Shown: positions 12,801-27,900 of the stretch, in pieces
Numbering within the stretch: position 1 is the first letter of the stretch
Layout of the letters: each line of letters starts with the position of its first letter
Assembly: GCF_014805625.2 (NCBI RefSeq)
Contig: NW_023998414.1
Location: 37,170,079-37,234,078 of the forward strand
Length of the DNA stretch: 64,000 bases
Origin: Glossina fuscipes
Lineage: Eukaryota; Arthropoda; Insecta; Diptera; Glossinidae
Direction: 5' to 3'
Made by a program: the position numbers and the translations under genes
Notes under the pieces: generated by a model
What the model was told of the DNA's origin: nothing
Seen by the model: only the letters and a program-made list of their open reading frames with translations
The model's database searches: none

Positions 12801-15800
12801 TAATTGTTGGGCCAAAATTTCACAAGATACCAATTTCGGATGATGTTTGGTTAGAGCTACCAAAGCCTTTAAGACTCCCAATTTGGCTCGACTCACGTCG
12901 CAGTTGTTTATCGCCTTAAAATAGATCAAGCATAATCGGGTATATATGTTCTTTGAACTGATTGCTCTCAGCTGTGACACTTACTGTTAAACTTTCTTTA
13001 ACTAAATCGGTTACAGCATGGAAGAGCTCGGAACCTTTTTGTTGTATAAAAAATTTCAAAACCACGGAAGCCCCTATTGCCGAACTTTCTTCAGGATCTT
13101 TCAGACCTTCAAGAAGAGTTTTGCTAAAATCATTTACATAAATTTTCTTAAAAATCTCATTTTCGCCTATGGCCGGATCATACTATATATATATATATAG
13201 ATTTACTTACCAAAATTGTAAATACTGGAAGTTTGAAATGCGTACAGCAATAATATTAGCAATTTCACCGGCCAAATTATCAATTTCCTTGGGATCGTCG
13301 GTAAGAATTCGTTCTTTAATAATTTCGATTTCTTTAAGCCAATCTGCCGTACTGTCGGCTATCGTAAGTGTCTCATATATACAAGCGATTTCCAATGTTC
13401 TTTGCAATATTTCAACAGATACTTGGCGTACGGTGCCGTTCGAATCTATGCAACGGGGTACAATTTTCGCCAACATTTGTCCAGTTTGATTAAATTTTGA
13501 TGGAGCTTCGCCACCAATTTTCATTGTCTTAATGTAAACGTTTAAAGTATTGTTAAAGACATGGCTTGCACATATACGAACTTCGGAGTTTTTATCTCGT
13601 GTCCAACATTCCAATATGGTAATAATTAAGTCTAGAGTAGAAGGTGACGGATCCATTTCAATAATGACTTTAACAAGAGCGTTCAACTCTGGCAACGATT
13701 CATTAAGATATTTCGCCAGAAAGCTGTTACGTTCATCTTCTTCAGGAGATTCAAATTTCATTTTTAAATTTTGAGCGCAAGTAAAAAAATTTTTACAAGC
13801 TATTTCGAAGATGACACCTCCATCTATTGTCTCGCTTGATTCCTCATCGCCAATGCATATGAAATCGGTGCCTAATTTCAAAATGATCGGTAGCAAGGGC
13901 AAGTCATCAAACGGCGGCTCAATTGGTATATTAAAGACAGCTTCCATTATTTGCTTACGATACTTTAAAGAAGTTTTCACATTCCCTTTGGCCCTAATCA
14001 ATTGATTGCAGATGCTGCAAAGCGTTTTCAAAATTGCCGACATTACAATCTGATCTTTCGTATTCGATAATTGCAATATTAGGAAATTTAAAATTGTATC
14101 ATCCAGATTTGTTATCGTTTGCTGTGGATCTGCCTCGTCCATAATGCGTCCGAACACTTTAATAACCAAAAGATTGGTTTTATAATTCTCCAATTCTTTG
14201 TGTGTGTCTTTAATAAAATGCAAGTTACTGAAAAATCCAGTAGAATGCTTTCGTCCACCTATATGGGCTAACTCAACTAATTTCTTGACTAACAAATGCA
14301 TATGAACGCGTGACACATACCCCAAGGCCAATGTGCACGGTACAATTTTATCATCATATTCGGAATGCTTAGTATGCTTATCGAGTTTCTCTTGCCTGGC
14401 AGCGGTTATGATTAAGTCAATCTTCGCACTGACTAATTGCGAGTCCTTGACATGACATAAAGTTAATGCTAAAGACTTTAACAGCATACCCCTCTCATTG
14501 TGCAGTTGTGGTATAACGAATTCACTGTTCGGCAACGTTAAAGGATACATGATCATTTGTTCGGCCATTTTATTGACTAATCTTTCGGCAAATTGTTGAT
14601 CATACCCTGAGAGGAATTCGTTCGTTTCTTTAATGAATTCTAAATATTTAGTGAAAAATAAACTTTCCTTATTTATGCTCAATAATAGATCCGATGCACT
14701 TTTCTCCCATAATTTACATAATTCAGGATTTAAGTGCGGATAGTAAAATCTTAGAAACGAAATTATATTTGTCGAGCGCGTGATGCAATGATAATTGCCA
14801 AGCAAAGCCAAACAACGGGCATATATTGTTTCGGCACTAGGTACAATTATTTTTCCGCTTCTAACAATCGAAACAGGTGGCTTCGTCGATGCGTCCTCCG
14901 CTATATCTTCTTTTTTATCTTTGTCTTGTTGTTCGTCCTCGTGATAAACCTCAAACTCTATATTAGGCGACTTTGAGAATAAATTCGCCAAACATTTTGA
15001 TAAATTTGAACAGATATCCGTATAATCTAATAGAACAAAGTAATTAAGTAATTCTCTTTTAAGCAATTCATCCATAGTGCCCACGGTGGAGGATAACATA
15101 AACAATGAATTTTCGCACGAGAGTACAAAATTTGCATGCTCTTCCAATGTGCCATGATCTTGATTCACTTTATTATATTTACAACTGTAGCGAACTATAA
15201 ACCATACGAATTCTTTCTCTTTGATAAACGATTTCTGCGCTAGTGCCACAATTGTCTTAAGCAATGTCATCTTCATTTTCACACTCTTCTCGACAGTGAT
15301 CATTTGCTTGAGGCACTCCAAAAACGATTGCAATTTATTTTCAATATTCACTGTCGATGTATTTAGAAGATGTGTCAATATTAGCAATGATTTAATCCTT
15401 TCACGTTCACTATTATTTCTTAAATGCATTAATAGGGTATCCATGATTTTGATCGCGTATACGCCGGATAGTAAATCGAAGCATCTTAATACCTCGTAGT
15501 GACCTTTAACTGTTTGCGGTTTCTCATAATCGGGATATACGCAAACTAAATCGAACAAATTTGTAATTAGCTGATCGATAACTCCGTCGAGCACGGTTGG
15601 CTGTAAATTGATATTGGTCTTTAAGACCGCGGAAAGGAATTGTGTTACCGAATTGCGTTCGATCGAGCGACGATAGAGATTTAATATATGAGGTACGAGA
15701 CGCGGCGATTGATCCTTTACTTTGTCAGCCGGCAGCAGAGGGAACATGCACGACAGAGCCTGTAAGATTTCGACGCAAACCTTTGGCTCTCGAGAATGCA

Positions 15801-18800
15801 ACCATTGATTAAAGAGTACATCGTAAGCTATCGAAATTTCTGTAGAGCAATTCAATAACTCTTCCACCTCGGCGGCAGTGGGGGATATCATTTCTTCATT
15901 ATCATTCGATTTTTGGGTTGCCGCTAACGCGGCGTTGGCCGACGATTGTTCCAAAAGTGCTTCACTAAAGCGGCCTATGGCTGTTAGAGAAAATCTTTAA
16001 AATTTTAATAAAACTGATCTTTAATCGCGCCCCCTACCATAAGCATGCGCCTGTTTAATATGATCCAATTTGATGCCAGTCAAATTTGGTATTGTGAAGG
16101 CCATAATGGGCTTAATGAATGGCACGACTCCTACTATATTACTAGAAGCTATATTGCCATAGCATTGCATAATCATAAAATGTGCTACCGTTCCTTCCTT
16201 CGTGTAATTCATTAAAGCCTCCATCACCAATTTGCAATTGGCGCCTCGACCTATCGCTACCAATATATCCATTGCATGATTTTGAATAGCGGATACATTA
16301 TCAGTTGAACGTGTCATTTCTCCCAATGCCAATGATATCAATTTCTTATGAGCTTCATCCGGTATACACGCATCCGAACTGACCACTTTTTCTATCGCTC
16401 TAAATGAGTAATGCAAGATTTTTTATGAAGTTTGCGCTAATAGCGAAAATAGAAATCTATGCCGCTTACCTAAGTACAATGATGATAGTTTGTTCGGGCA
16501 ATTTTGAATGCTCTTCCTTATATTTCATGATGATATTAGTTGCTCTTAAAGGATGAGTTTCCATTATTTTCACTAAAGCGTTTTGTATTGCGGACCGCAC
16601 AGTTTCATCTTTATCGGTTAACCCATTACAAAGATTGTGCAAAACACCTGTAAACGAAAAATAAATATGTTTGTATGCGTACCATGCCCATAAATATTGA
16701 AAGATCAATGAATGAAAAAAATAATAATTTTTTTTCTATGAATTGATTGATTGATAACTCGTCTATAACTCGCGGATAACTTTCTTATCGCGCCTCGTCA
16801 ATTGTATTCTATTAAGTGTTTGCAAAAATTTTGATTAACGATAAAAATGATAAAGACAAGAGGAATTACCCATGTACATAACAGTCCAATTCGATTGTTT
16901 CGATCTTCCCCTAGATAAAATAACCCTTGTCCATTTAATATTATTGATTTAGTCAGCATATGGCGATCGCAGTCGTTGTGTGCTCAAAATTCTTCTTCTT
17001 TCAAATTCATTACTTTTGTTGTTTATTTGAAGAAATCTGATGCCGAAGCCCACGAAACACGTTCAGAGGCTTATGGTGAGACTGATCCATTCTCAATAAA
17101 TGCGCGTTTCTAGCGTAACGATTTTGTAACAATTGAAAAGTCATAGAAGAAGAGAGAGTATCGGTATTCCGCATAATATTCAAAATTAATTTCCAAATCC
17201 TTAATAGGTGGGAAGGAGGAAAAGCGAGAACACCGAATGATTTACGACAATCTAATGAAATTTATTTTGATGGTAAGCACATCGGCTGTAGGACGATCTT
17301 GGGAATCGAAATTTTTGTTTTGTTTTTCACGGCGAACGAACTCGACTTGAAAATTATAGCGACTTCCATTTCAAAAAAGAATAATCGGTTTCGAAAAAAT
17401 GAAAACTTTTGAGAAAGAAAGACGGAGTCTTCAAATTTTTAATGTTTTCTTAGATCAACACAGATCTAACATTGTCGATATTCAATTTTCCCTCTTTTCG
17501 TCTTATTATTATCATCATTCGGTCACACAATCCGATGAATTGTGCCATTAACTGACACATAATCTCATATGTTGGATAAAAGAAAGGGGCGATCCAGTGT
17601 CCCCAAGAGCTTACATAAACTGCCTACTACTAGACTTTCAATATTTGTGGACATATGGTAGTTTTATCAAATAGCTTAGCCAGAAAGAAGAAAGAGTTCC
17701 AACTTTTCTCATAACTTAACAGATGTCTTTGAAAAGGCTTTATACTCGTTAGGAGTAAAGAAATCAAAAATCTTTTCTATCATAAATTTTTTTTTGGGGT
17801 TTTCTTTGTCGCTTCGGAACATGAAAATTTCCACCTTTGACGGGGACAACAAATGGACCAAGCTCTAGTGTAAAATTGAAGAGCAAGAAGACTGACAAAG
17901 AATATGCGATCATGGAAGGGAATTTTCTTTTTATGTTCCTGATCCTAAAAATAAGAAAAACAAGTACATTTTCATATTCCATAATAGTGGGTGTGGCGCG
18001 TGGTTGGCTGATTTTTTTCTATTTTCAGAATAAAATCGGAAATTTTATAAATAGTGTGTGTGTTGTGCCTTATGAATAGCAAGCAAGGCAGAATCACGGA
18101 TAACAAAAGAGTACACTGTTTTTGTTCCATACGCGTGTGGGCGTATTTTAGGCGTTTTCTATGAAAAGTTTCGGTCATTTTTAAATTCTTTGCCGACTTG
18201 TAAGTGATATCTTCATTTTTGCGAACGGGAGAAGTTGTGCTGACGGACAGATGGACATGCTTAGGTGCATTTCGAATTCGAAACTGGCCGAATTTCATAT
18301 GTCGTGCGGAGTTTTCGACGGTTGCTTCAGCTTGTGAAATTATGACACATTAGAAGATTAAGTAGGCATGGTCAATCATCTATCTACATTTATCTGCTAT
18401 CTATCTGTTGATGAGTAATGATGAATAAATCAATTTTTATTCGTTTCGAAAAGCAAAGGTATTTTCAGTTTACATGGTACATGTGGCCGTGTCCTTCAAC
18501 CAATTTGGCCCATTTTCAATGCCAAGCTGCGCGCCAGAGCTTCCAATGTTTTTGTTAAATTTGATGTCGGCGACTGCAGTTTTACACGTACGAAAATGTC
18601 TATCACAGAGATTGCACAGATGAATAGACAGAAAGATGGACAGACGGACATACTTAAATCGATTTAGAGCTTAATACCGATCAAGAATATATACGATTTA
18701 AGAGGTTTTCTGAAGCTTATTTCTGGGTGTTGCACACACATTTTGATGCAATGAACATAGCCTTCATGCCTGATGAGCGATGGGTATGATAAACAAAAAA

Positions 18801-21800
18801 CAAAAAAAAAAACTTACTTCTTGATTTCCTGGCAGTGTAACCCCTGAAAAAATAGTTACTCATCGAATGGATCATATTTGAAATTGTCAAACAAAAATAC
18901 ACACACGTATGTGTGCGTGTGAGTGTAATTTTACTGTAAGAACTTTACAACTTGTTGTTAAAATTAATTTTGTATTTCAGCTTTTTGTGAGTCGAGCAAA
19001 AAAAACAACTTATAATATATATGTATAGATCTAATATGCTTTAAGCAATTAGAGGTCTAGGTGGTCAGTGATTCTGCGACTTGGGTAAAGAGGCATCGTT
19101 TTATTGATTTAAGAAACGCTTTTCAAATGTACATATATACATACATTATATGAAATTCATGGCTATTCTAAAAATTATCCTAATGAATTTCACCGCACGC
19201 TACGAAGATATCAATTTTCTTTTTCACATTTTAATGTAATTTCGATTTCAATCATAAATTTTCCCAGTCAGTACTTTGTGATACATGGCAACAAGTTGCA
19301 ACTATAAGTGAGCATAAGAAATTATTTGTTTGTTTGTTTGTTTTTTTTTTTTTAATTTTTTTTTTTTTTTTTAAATTATTATTTTATAAGAGAGTAAGTA
19401 AGCATGCAATTAAGTTACCGTTAGTTGGTGATAATATGTAAAAAGTTTTCGTTTTAAAGAAACTTTTCGTTTTACGCGACGATTTCTTTTTGAACTTTTT
19501 CTTAATAAATTCAAACATTTTTCATAAATTTTCATAAATTTACGACAATTACTTTTTATTGCATTACTTTGTGTATTGCATTTTACAAGAGTTTTATTAC
19601 TCAACTGTAATTGCTTGATGAAATCGCAGCAGCGAAAACCGCAGCTAACACTGCACACTTAATCGTATCAATGCAAGTATAATGAACCTATGAGTCATAA
19701 CTACGTGAGTTATTATATATTGAAAATGTATTTTCATTTTCTTTAATTGTAAATATCTCGCTCACACATATATATATATATATTTAGAACATATAGTCGG
19801 ACAAGGCCGACCACCATTAAATGCCTTACACCCCATTGTCCAATAACACAAATTCTATTTATTTTATTATCGAATACGAAAATTACATCTTATTTCTCAT
19901 ATAAAGGCAGATTTTTCATGTGCGTAGTTCTAGGGAAGCGAGTCCAAAACGCAGGGCAGTATGTAAACATAACGGCGATTGTCCAAATTTTTACAGTTCA
20001 ATTTTATATGAAATTATTATAATATTATGGGTCAATTTCCAAACCTCACTTGTTAAAATTTAGACTTTTCTGCTCTACAATTTTCATCAAAATCCTTATT
20101 ACGCACGCTGGTGGCATGCAAAAAATAAGTCAAGATAATCCACATTCGATACATTTACCTTTTTTATATTAAGTTACTATTATGAAGCATTGAAAACTAT
20201 AACTGTTTGCCGCAGGAACTTTAGTTATCGTGATATTGAGAGGAGGGGGATTCAAAAATTGCCCCGCCCGGTCAAATTTAGAATGCCAATATACTATTAC
20301 TTAAGCACTTTTGCCAAGAATTTTTGAAAAATTTGCAATTTCTTTTCAGAATAGGGCGTTATGTGGGGAGTTGTCGAAAAATTTAATCGATCCAAATCAT
20401 TTTTAATATCGTTCGTCGTTGAACGAGAACACGTGACTGTGCCAAATTTTATGAAAATATCTCAAAAATTACGACCTGTAGCCTGAACATAAATTTATTT
20501 GAACGGACATCAGCCGGACAAACGGACAGACAGGTTTTGGATCAATTCAAATAATGCTACCGAATCGATCGGTATAATAAAAAGTGAATCCATCTTAAGT
20601 TCTTCTGCATGTTACATACAGACCTAAAAACTAAATGAATATACGCCACACCACAACTAGTGTAGGGTATAACATTTTTGTTATCATATTTGTGTTAAGT
20701 TGAAAAATACAATCGTATTGTTATCAATTTTGTAATGAGGTAAATTTTTTAATTTTTATCAATAGCATGATTATGCTGGAGTTTAAAAAAAAAAAAAAAA
20801 AAAACGATTTTTTAATCAAATCAAATCAAAAAAAGTTAAAGTTTAATTGAATTAAAATTTTTTTAATTCAGAATCATCGAAGTCATAGAAGTGCTTCGCG
20901 AGAGAGTACATTATTTTTGTTACTTCACGCTGTGTGCACTTTTTGAGATGCAATCAGCAGAAATCAAGATTCTGGAAATGGTGATGGATAGATGTCGCAG
21001 CATTTAGTTCGGACTAAATAAAATCTTTTTCTGCGGTCTATAAATATGTATAGAGATAAAAGAAGACAGGAAGAATATACGCGACTCGTATGTAATTATG
21101 TACATTGTAAAAATACTTTTCTGCTCAAAACAAGTAAGAACGTTGCAGTAGGTCGCGATCGACGATTACACACCGTACACCACCCTACAGTTTTTCATCT
21201 AATTATTATTTTCAAAATAAGGCATCATATGTGAAGTGGTTGAAAAGTGCGCTCCGATCCGTGCCATTTTCAACAACGTTTATTCTTAGGCCGAAACACG
21301 TCGAACGACGAAATTGCAAAAATTGCATTTTAAACATTGAACGATAAACAAATTCAGAAAGTTTCAGATAGGCATAATAAAACTCTTCCTGGATGTTGCA
21401 TACATCTGCACAAACTTAATATACCCTTAAAAATTGTATATATATATATATATATATATTTAGAAGTCACCTATATATATATATATATATATTTAGAAGT
21501 CACCTATATATATATATATACTGGTGTGCGAAATTTCGGCACAATATCTAGAACCTTGCGACTTGTAAATTGAGTGCAAGAAGACAAGACGGACGGACAA
21601 GCTTAAATCGATTCAAATTCACTTTCTGAATTGATTGGTGTAATGAAATTTAGATCTATGCCAACTCTATCTATGTGTTGCACACATCCGTACAAACTTG
21701 ATGTACCTTTGTATCACAAGTGCTGTCGGATGTAATGAGAAATTACGATTTTTGAAAAAGATATAAGATTCGGGTATTATTTATTTAGTTTGCGAAGCAC

Positions 21801-21858
21801 TTTCTCTCGCTACTTCATAAAATATTCACATATTTTTTAACATAAGCTTCTTTTATGT

Positions 21859-21901
<43 letters not shown>

Positions 21902-24900
21902 ATAAAGTCTCTTTAAATTGTTGCGGTAAAACTGTTCTAAATATTTTCTTTTTGCTTGTTTGGTCCCGAATGTTCCTATCCATCGCGTAATAACAGATTT
22001 GTCTGTACATCAGTTTAGCTTGACTATTATAACATCTAGAAATTTGCTCCGATCATTTCATAAGGTATAGGAATTTTTGAATAGCGTAAGAATCTTTCTC
22101 GACTTAGCCATATCGGTATGTCTATCTTCTGCTGTTCCATTTCTTAATGTTACAAAAAGAAGTGCCAATGTCAACTGCAACGCCTATAATTAAAAAAAAA
22201 TATATCGAGATTTTTTTTTCTTTTCCTATCTTTTGCTTAAGGGGCTGCCTAATTGGAAACGTTTCTCAAGACGTACGGTAATGTTCTTAATTAATTTGAA
22301 ATTATAATTTTTTTATGTTAATCGAAAATGTATTATTTATTCATTTTATTTATAGCAACAACGCCCCCAATAACGACGACTTGCGTACGCATGTAAACAA
22401 AATTGAAAAAAACTCCCGAATTTTTTTCTATCAAAATTTTCAATGCTTTACTTGTATATCAAAATTTTTTAAACTATATATCCAAAGTAGTTTATCATAA
22501 ATTTTATTTACACTAATCGCATCGAACGGTGGGCGATATAATCATTTGATCATTCCGTTTGTGACATTACGCAATACCTGCCTTAGAGTTCACAAAAAGT
22601 ATTATGAACGAACAGGAGCATAAAACACGAGGAAGACACGAATGATGTTCTTCCACTTATATGTTTGTTGTTGTCAGTCATACTTAAACTTACTGCCTGC
22701 TATTGCGTTTTTAAAAGTGATTTCGATATTTACATCTACAGCGGCGACTAGTTTCTGCATCTCAGATGTACAGCGACTCGTCTACATTGGGGATAGAAGG
22801 TTGTCGTTTTTCTCATATGCCGCCACCTGGTTTGCTTGTAAGATATTAAGTCGGCATTTTGAGAAATTGCAAACGATCCCAACTTCATTTTAATTCAAGC
22901 AAAGGACACGAAAGGACGTTGTTGAAGCAAATTGTGGATTGGAGCAACAACAACAAATTGGCGAATTTATAGTGCGATAATTTTATGTGATGTCAGCCTT
23001 ATTGGAATTATAGCAATTCTAGTACATTACGTGAGCGATAAATTTTTTTTTTTTTTTCAAGGACATGTTTTGTTTATAATATTTTGCAAAAAAATATTCT
23101 CGAGAAGTTCTAATTTACTTGTATGTTGAGTTAAATCCTTCCGAGACTTCGTTTAACAGAATTCTGTTACCGGCTTTACATAACTCTGCAAAAAAAAAAT
23201 GTTAGTTTGTGTCTTTGGTAGTTAGATTTAAATATAATTTCACATCTTTTACAAAAATGTCGCCCTTTAGCAATAGCGGAGTGTTCACGCACTAGCCGTA
23301 GATATAACGCAGTACTATCAACTCACTGATAACGTGAATTGCGATTTGTGCTCACTTGAATAGTAAGAAGCGTTAGGTAATATAAAAAGTCTTCGCGTTT
23401 TTTTACACGGAATGGCGTTGATATCGGGCAACATTCACCTGAACATTCACCTCAAACGAACATGTGCTTAACAGGTGACATTTCAGCTTACATTTCTTGA
23501 AAAAATTGCCTTCTAATACTTTGCTTGTGTAAAAAACTATACTGACTTGAAAATAAGTGAAATATCTGAAGAAATACGCTATGTAATGCTTTTTTATTAT
23601 GAAAAAGATTGAAACGCTGACAAAAAAAAAAATCAGTGAAGTATACGGTAAGAATATTGTGAGTAAAAGAAGAGCCCAGGACTGGTTAGCTTGATTCCGT
23701 TCCGGAAATTTCGATGCCTAAGGTGCAACTTTGTTATTGTTAAGAAAACCGAATTACTTTTTCGACAACCTGTTGCTCAGCAAATGCATTCATGCATTAA
23801 TGCTATTTATATAAACGAGAAGAGAATAATGTTATTATGACTTCGAATCGTGTATGTGTGCGTAATTAATTAGTCCTTCTTCTTTAAAAGCATAGAAAAT
23901 TTTATACCTTTATTCGGTTAACCGGAGCATTAAAAAGCCACCCTCATGTAATTTCTTACTAACTTGTTTACGTTATGACGATATTAACGCTTTATAAGCT
24001 TTTAATGGTTTTCTATAAATAACGGTGCAGGCGTTGGCATAATACAAAATGCTGCATACACATACAACTGTGTAAATAATTATATAGTCATGTTTACACC
24101 GATGAAACAAGTACGCGCTACTAGAAAATTTCGTGGCCAACATTTATGTCAATGTCAATATTATAACAAGTAAGAATGCTATAATCGGACCTAGCTGACT
24201 ATTAACTATCCTACACTATTTCACTTATACCAAATAATGCCATCAAAAATTAAACGTTCCTTTTATATATATATCTATAATTTTGATGAAAGCCCTCCTA
24301 TCGGAGGTTACTCAAACGTCAGCGCTTGCATAACTGTTTAATTTCACCAGAGCCCCCATATATATGACGCGGCCTAAACAAAGGCATCTATATATCATTC
24401 AAATTTCATATGGTAGACCAATTTCCATCAAAATATAGTAAAAATTATAGTAGATGTTGGCATATAAAAAATTTTTTTTTTTTTTATTAGAACTCGTGTA
24501 TGGGTCCATGGTCCAAATTTGGTAAGGTTTATTTTTATGTCAAATTATTATTATGAAGGAATTTTCATCAAGAACTATTAAAAAAATTAAGCCTCATTAC
24601 CATAGAAGGTTTCAGTTTTTGTAGAGGCGTTTATATGGGGGGGGGGGGGATGGGGCTCAAAAAATCGCTGTCACACAATCTTTGTTGCGAAATTCTTAAA
24701 AATTACAATATTTTTTTCTTATCACGATTTATTTTGATAAGTCGTATGTGGCAAGTAGTCAAAAAGTGGTCCGATTCGGAATATTTTCTAATAGCTTTCG
24801 TTCTTAGGCCAAAACACGTTAGTGTACCAAATATCCTCAGAACATTTCGAAAATTTCCTCCACATTTACCCAAGACAATATTCGTAAGTTCTATATTCTA

Positions 24901-27900
24901 TAGATTGCAAAATGATAGATGAAAACGCAAGAAATTTATAATTCCAGAGAAGAGTTCGTAAGTACCGCTCTCATTCTCATGGTGAGCATGTTTCTATTTT
25001 GAAATTTTCTTAAACGAACATAACGCTCTAATGGAAGAGGTGGATATCTTTAGACAAGACATTAGGTTTCGACTTCTCAGCGGAGATTCATTCGAGCGAG
25101 AAAGTCTTTGTTAGAGCACTTGGACCTTCTTCGTCATGCTCAAGAAATTTCAAAGTATCTCTTAAGTGAATAATTGTATTGAGGCTCAATAATTTTAAAT
25201 ATTAACTAATATTTTTAAAATCATTTATTTGCAATCAAAAAAAAAAAAGGTTTGAGAGTAGCTTGGCTTACTTGCCGCTGCCATTACTACATCATCCGCT
25301 TACGTTATCTTCAAAAAATTACTCTATATAGCACTTACTTCCTTTAATAGAATTTCAAAAACTCTACCTAATTACGATATACAAGTTTACATTCCTTACC
25401 GATCAATGTGTAGAAGGTGTTCGAAAAATGGACCAGTGCGGTCTAAATGTAGTCCAGTAAATATCTATGACAAACTAGTTTCAATTACACACCAGTGTTC
25501 AACATCATCAGATACTAAAAGTTATGGTTTGTTGGTTGATTCCGTTTCATAAAAAAGCTTATGTTCGGAGGGGATATAATAATGGTTTCGTCTCATTTCA
25601 TATTGTCCGCTTCCATTTAATATGATAAAATACAATTTTTCACTGATTTTTGGGGGGAGATATTACACTGCTTTCATATAAAGAAACGTATTTTAATAAT
25701 TCGATCCAGTTTCAACAGGTTTCGCCCTTAGATCAAGATCCATCAATAATTATCAAGATTTACCGAAATGTATTAAAATTTGCGACCTCTATGTTAAGCT
25801 CAAAGATGCATTGATGCATTGATATTAGATATATGTAAGAAAGGGCGTATAGACAAACAGTTTGGCTTAAATTGTTTCAGAAAATTATACCAAATCGATT
25901 GATATAAGGGAAGGCGGATCTGTTGCAAGCCCTTTTGAACAAAGTTAATATAACCTCACCACACGTACGGTAAGATTAGCTATTGCATGATCATCGAGTA
26001 TCGATGCAATGCATTGGAAAGCTCAAATTTGCGTACATCAATACCGTTCATGCATTTTAGACAAGCTTCTATTTCAACTTGGTTGTCTTGCGATTTGCTC
26101 TGTTTCATAACATGAAGCAATAATGGAAAACTAAATTTAACTATCTTTTTAGAATATCTTGCTTAAATTTGATTATAAAAGCAAGACGAACAGGACAAAT
26201 CGATGTATCGGAATTAATTTCCAATTTGCGTTGTGTAGTCCTGTAGTCACATGGCCAGTGGTTGCAAAGCAGACAACGAAATTAGTGTATGTAGTAACTG
26301 CAACAATAACATTTTTTTTACACATATAAACGAAACCTTTCATGCAAAACATAAAATAAGAAAACACACAATATCAATATTGTTATACAATAGAACAAAA
26401 ACAAAAACCAAAAAAAAAAAAAAAAAAAAATAAGGAAAGAATTATGTAAGTTATTCTTATGATAATTAACACCAAGTTGGCTTTTATTGCTTTCATATAT
26501 GTTTTCCAGACCTATGGACACACATTCTTCTTCAGCAATATACGATAGGACTACGTTCATTATATTCCATGTAAGGGAAACAATTTTATTATTTGATACG
26601 TGATAGCATTGCTCGTTCACAAGCAATCGCGTTCGAACCATAAATTTAATCACATGAGTAAAAGATTACAGCAAAGGATCCTCGAAGGTAGGTTTGCACT
26701 TTCCAAAGTTTGTGTCAATCATAAATAGGAAATTTTTTTTTTAGATTGTAAACTATAATTCCGGTCATTATAACCTTAAAAACTGCTAGTGCAACAAAAT
26801 CTTCGCTAAATTGTTCTTTGCCTTATATTACGAATTGACTTTACATGGTCTACGTCAAGTCCGATCACATTTACAGTAATTTGAAAAAAGCATGAAAACA
26901 TACGAAATCTTTGGCGTACATAATACGATTATAAGTATTCTGCATATAATTTTCGTAAAGCTCTTTAGTTCCATTCGATCATTCCTTCAAGCCAAAGGGG
27001 GTCGCCCTTTATGTGTTTCTATGCGCTATAAGCCTTCAATAGACTCACAGCGCCTGCTGTGCCGGATATTAACAACATCTGGAGACACGATTTAAGAGTC
27101 TTGCAACATGTGTAAAATATCGATCAGCGTCAAACTGTGAGTAGATTCCTCAGGTCTGTTTTGTCTGTGTGTCCATTCTAAAGCTTCCAGGGGCACTCTT
27201 AATGAAATAGAAATCTGACAGCTTCTCATACATTTTGCTGTTTAATAAAAAAAGATCATATTTGAAAATTTATCTGATTTACCTGCAAAAAAACCGTTAT
27301 TAGACTTTCAAAATCATATAAAGATCTACTAAGCTCATTTAAAATTTTAATGTAAAGTCGTTCTAATCGGCCCACTAACTCAGGATGATCTAATAAAACA
27401 CTTTTCAATACTTATGCCCTTGCTGGAAAGAATGCAAAGATATTAAAAGATTTCGCAGCTTTCTCAAGTCGAAATTTCTAGTGATATGCTGTTTAATAGT
27501 TGCCGCTGGTTTACTACTTTTGTTTTTTTTTTGTTTTTTGTCATAATATTACTTCATGTAGAATTACTGCACGCCATTGAAATCCTTGCCTTCAAAGTCC
27601 TTTCATTGCATTTTCTAATTTATTTATGATAATTAAATGTCGTGAAGCTATTACAACATCCTTCTGTTTGCCGAAAAATTAGATTTACCATATAATTCAA
27701 TAACGTTTATTATTCACAACATACAACAAAAAGGTCTCTGTTAGAGAATTTTTTTTTGTGCTTTTTGTTTTTGTATTACATTCGCATGGAATTCCTTTCC
27801 TATAAGAGTTGATAATACGAAAGTGGTTGCTATGGAATTTAGAAAAATTGCTGGAGAAAAACACATAATTAACATACCTTCTAAAACAGGAGGTTTATCA

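Larger units (their letters stand above)
16648..27877. other. MROH1 intron 1, repeat-rich, about 11.2 kb
   Basis: No nested gene that I can support. It contains a family B repeat (about 17.98-18.74 kb), at least five family A copies (19.79-25.97 kb), a (TC)n tract, a small TA minisatellite and several homopolymers. A GC-richer patch at 22640-22900 has open frames on both strands but no recognisable protein. A stretch around 17040-17110 also has a more coding-like composition, with many stops nearby. Confidence 0.55.

Noticed and set aside
13169..13489. Plus-strand open frames antisense to MROH1 exon 4 (also 13550-13774, 14788-14976 and 15221-15499)
   Set aside because: They are shadows of the long, clearly homologous minus-strand coding exon.
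22642..22893. Open frame in MROH1 intron 1 with better base balance
   Set aside because: No homology recognised, open frames occur on both strands, and no good splice sites bracket it.
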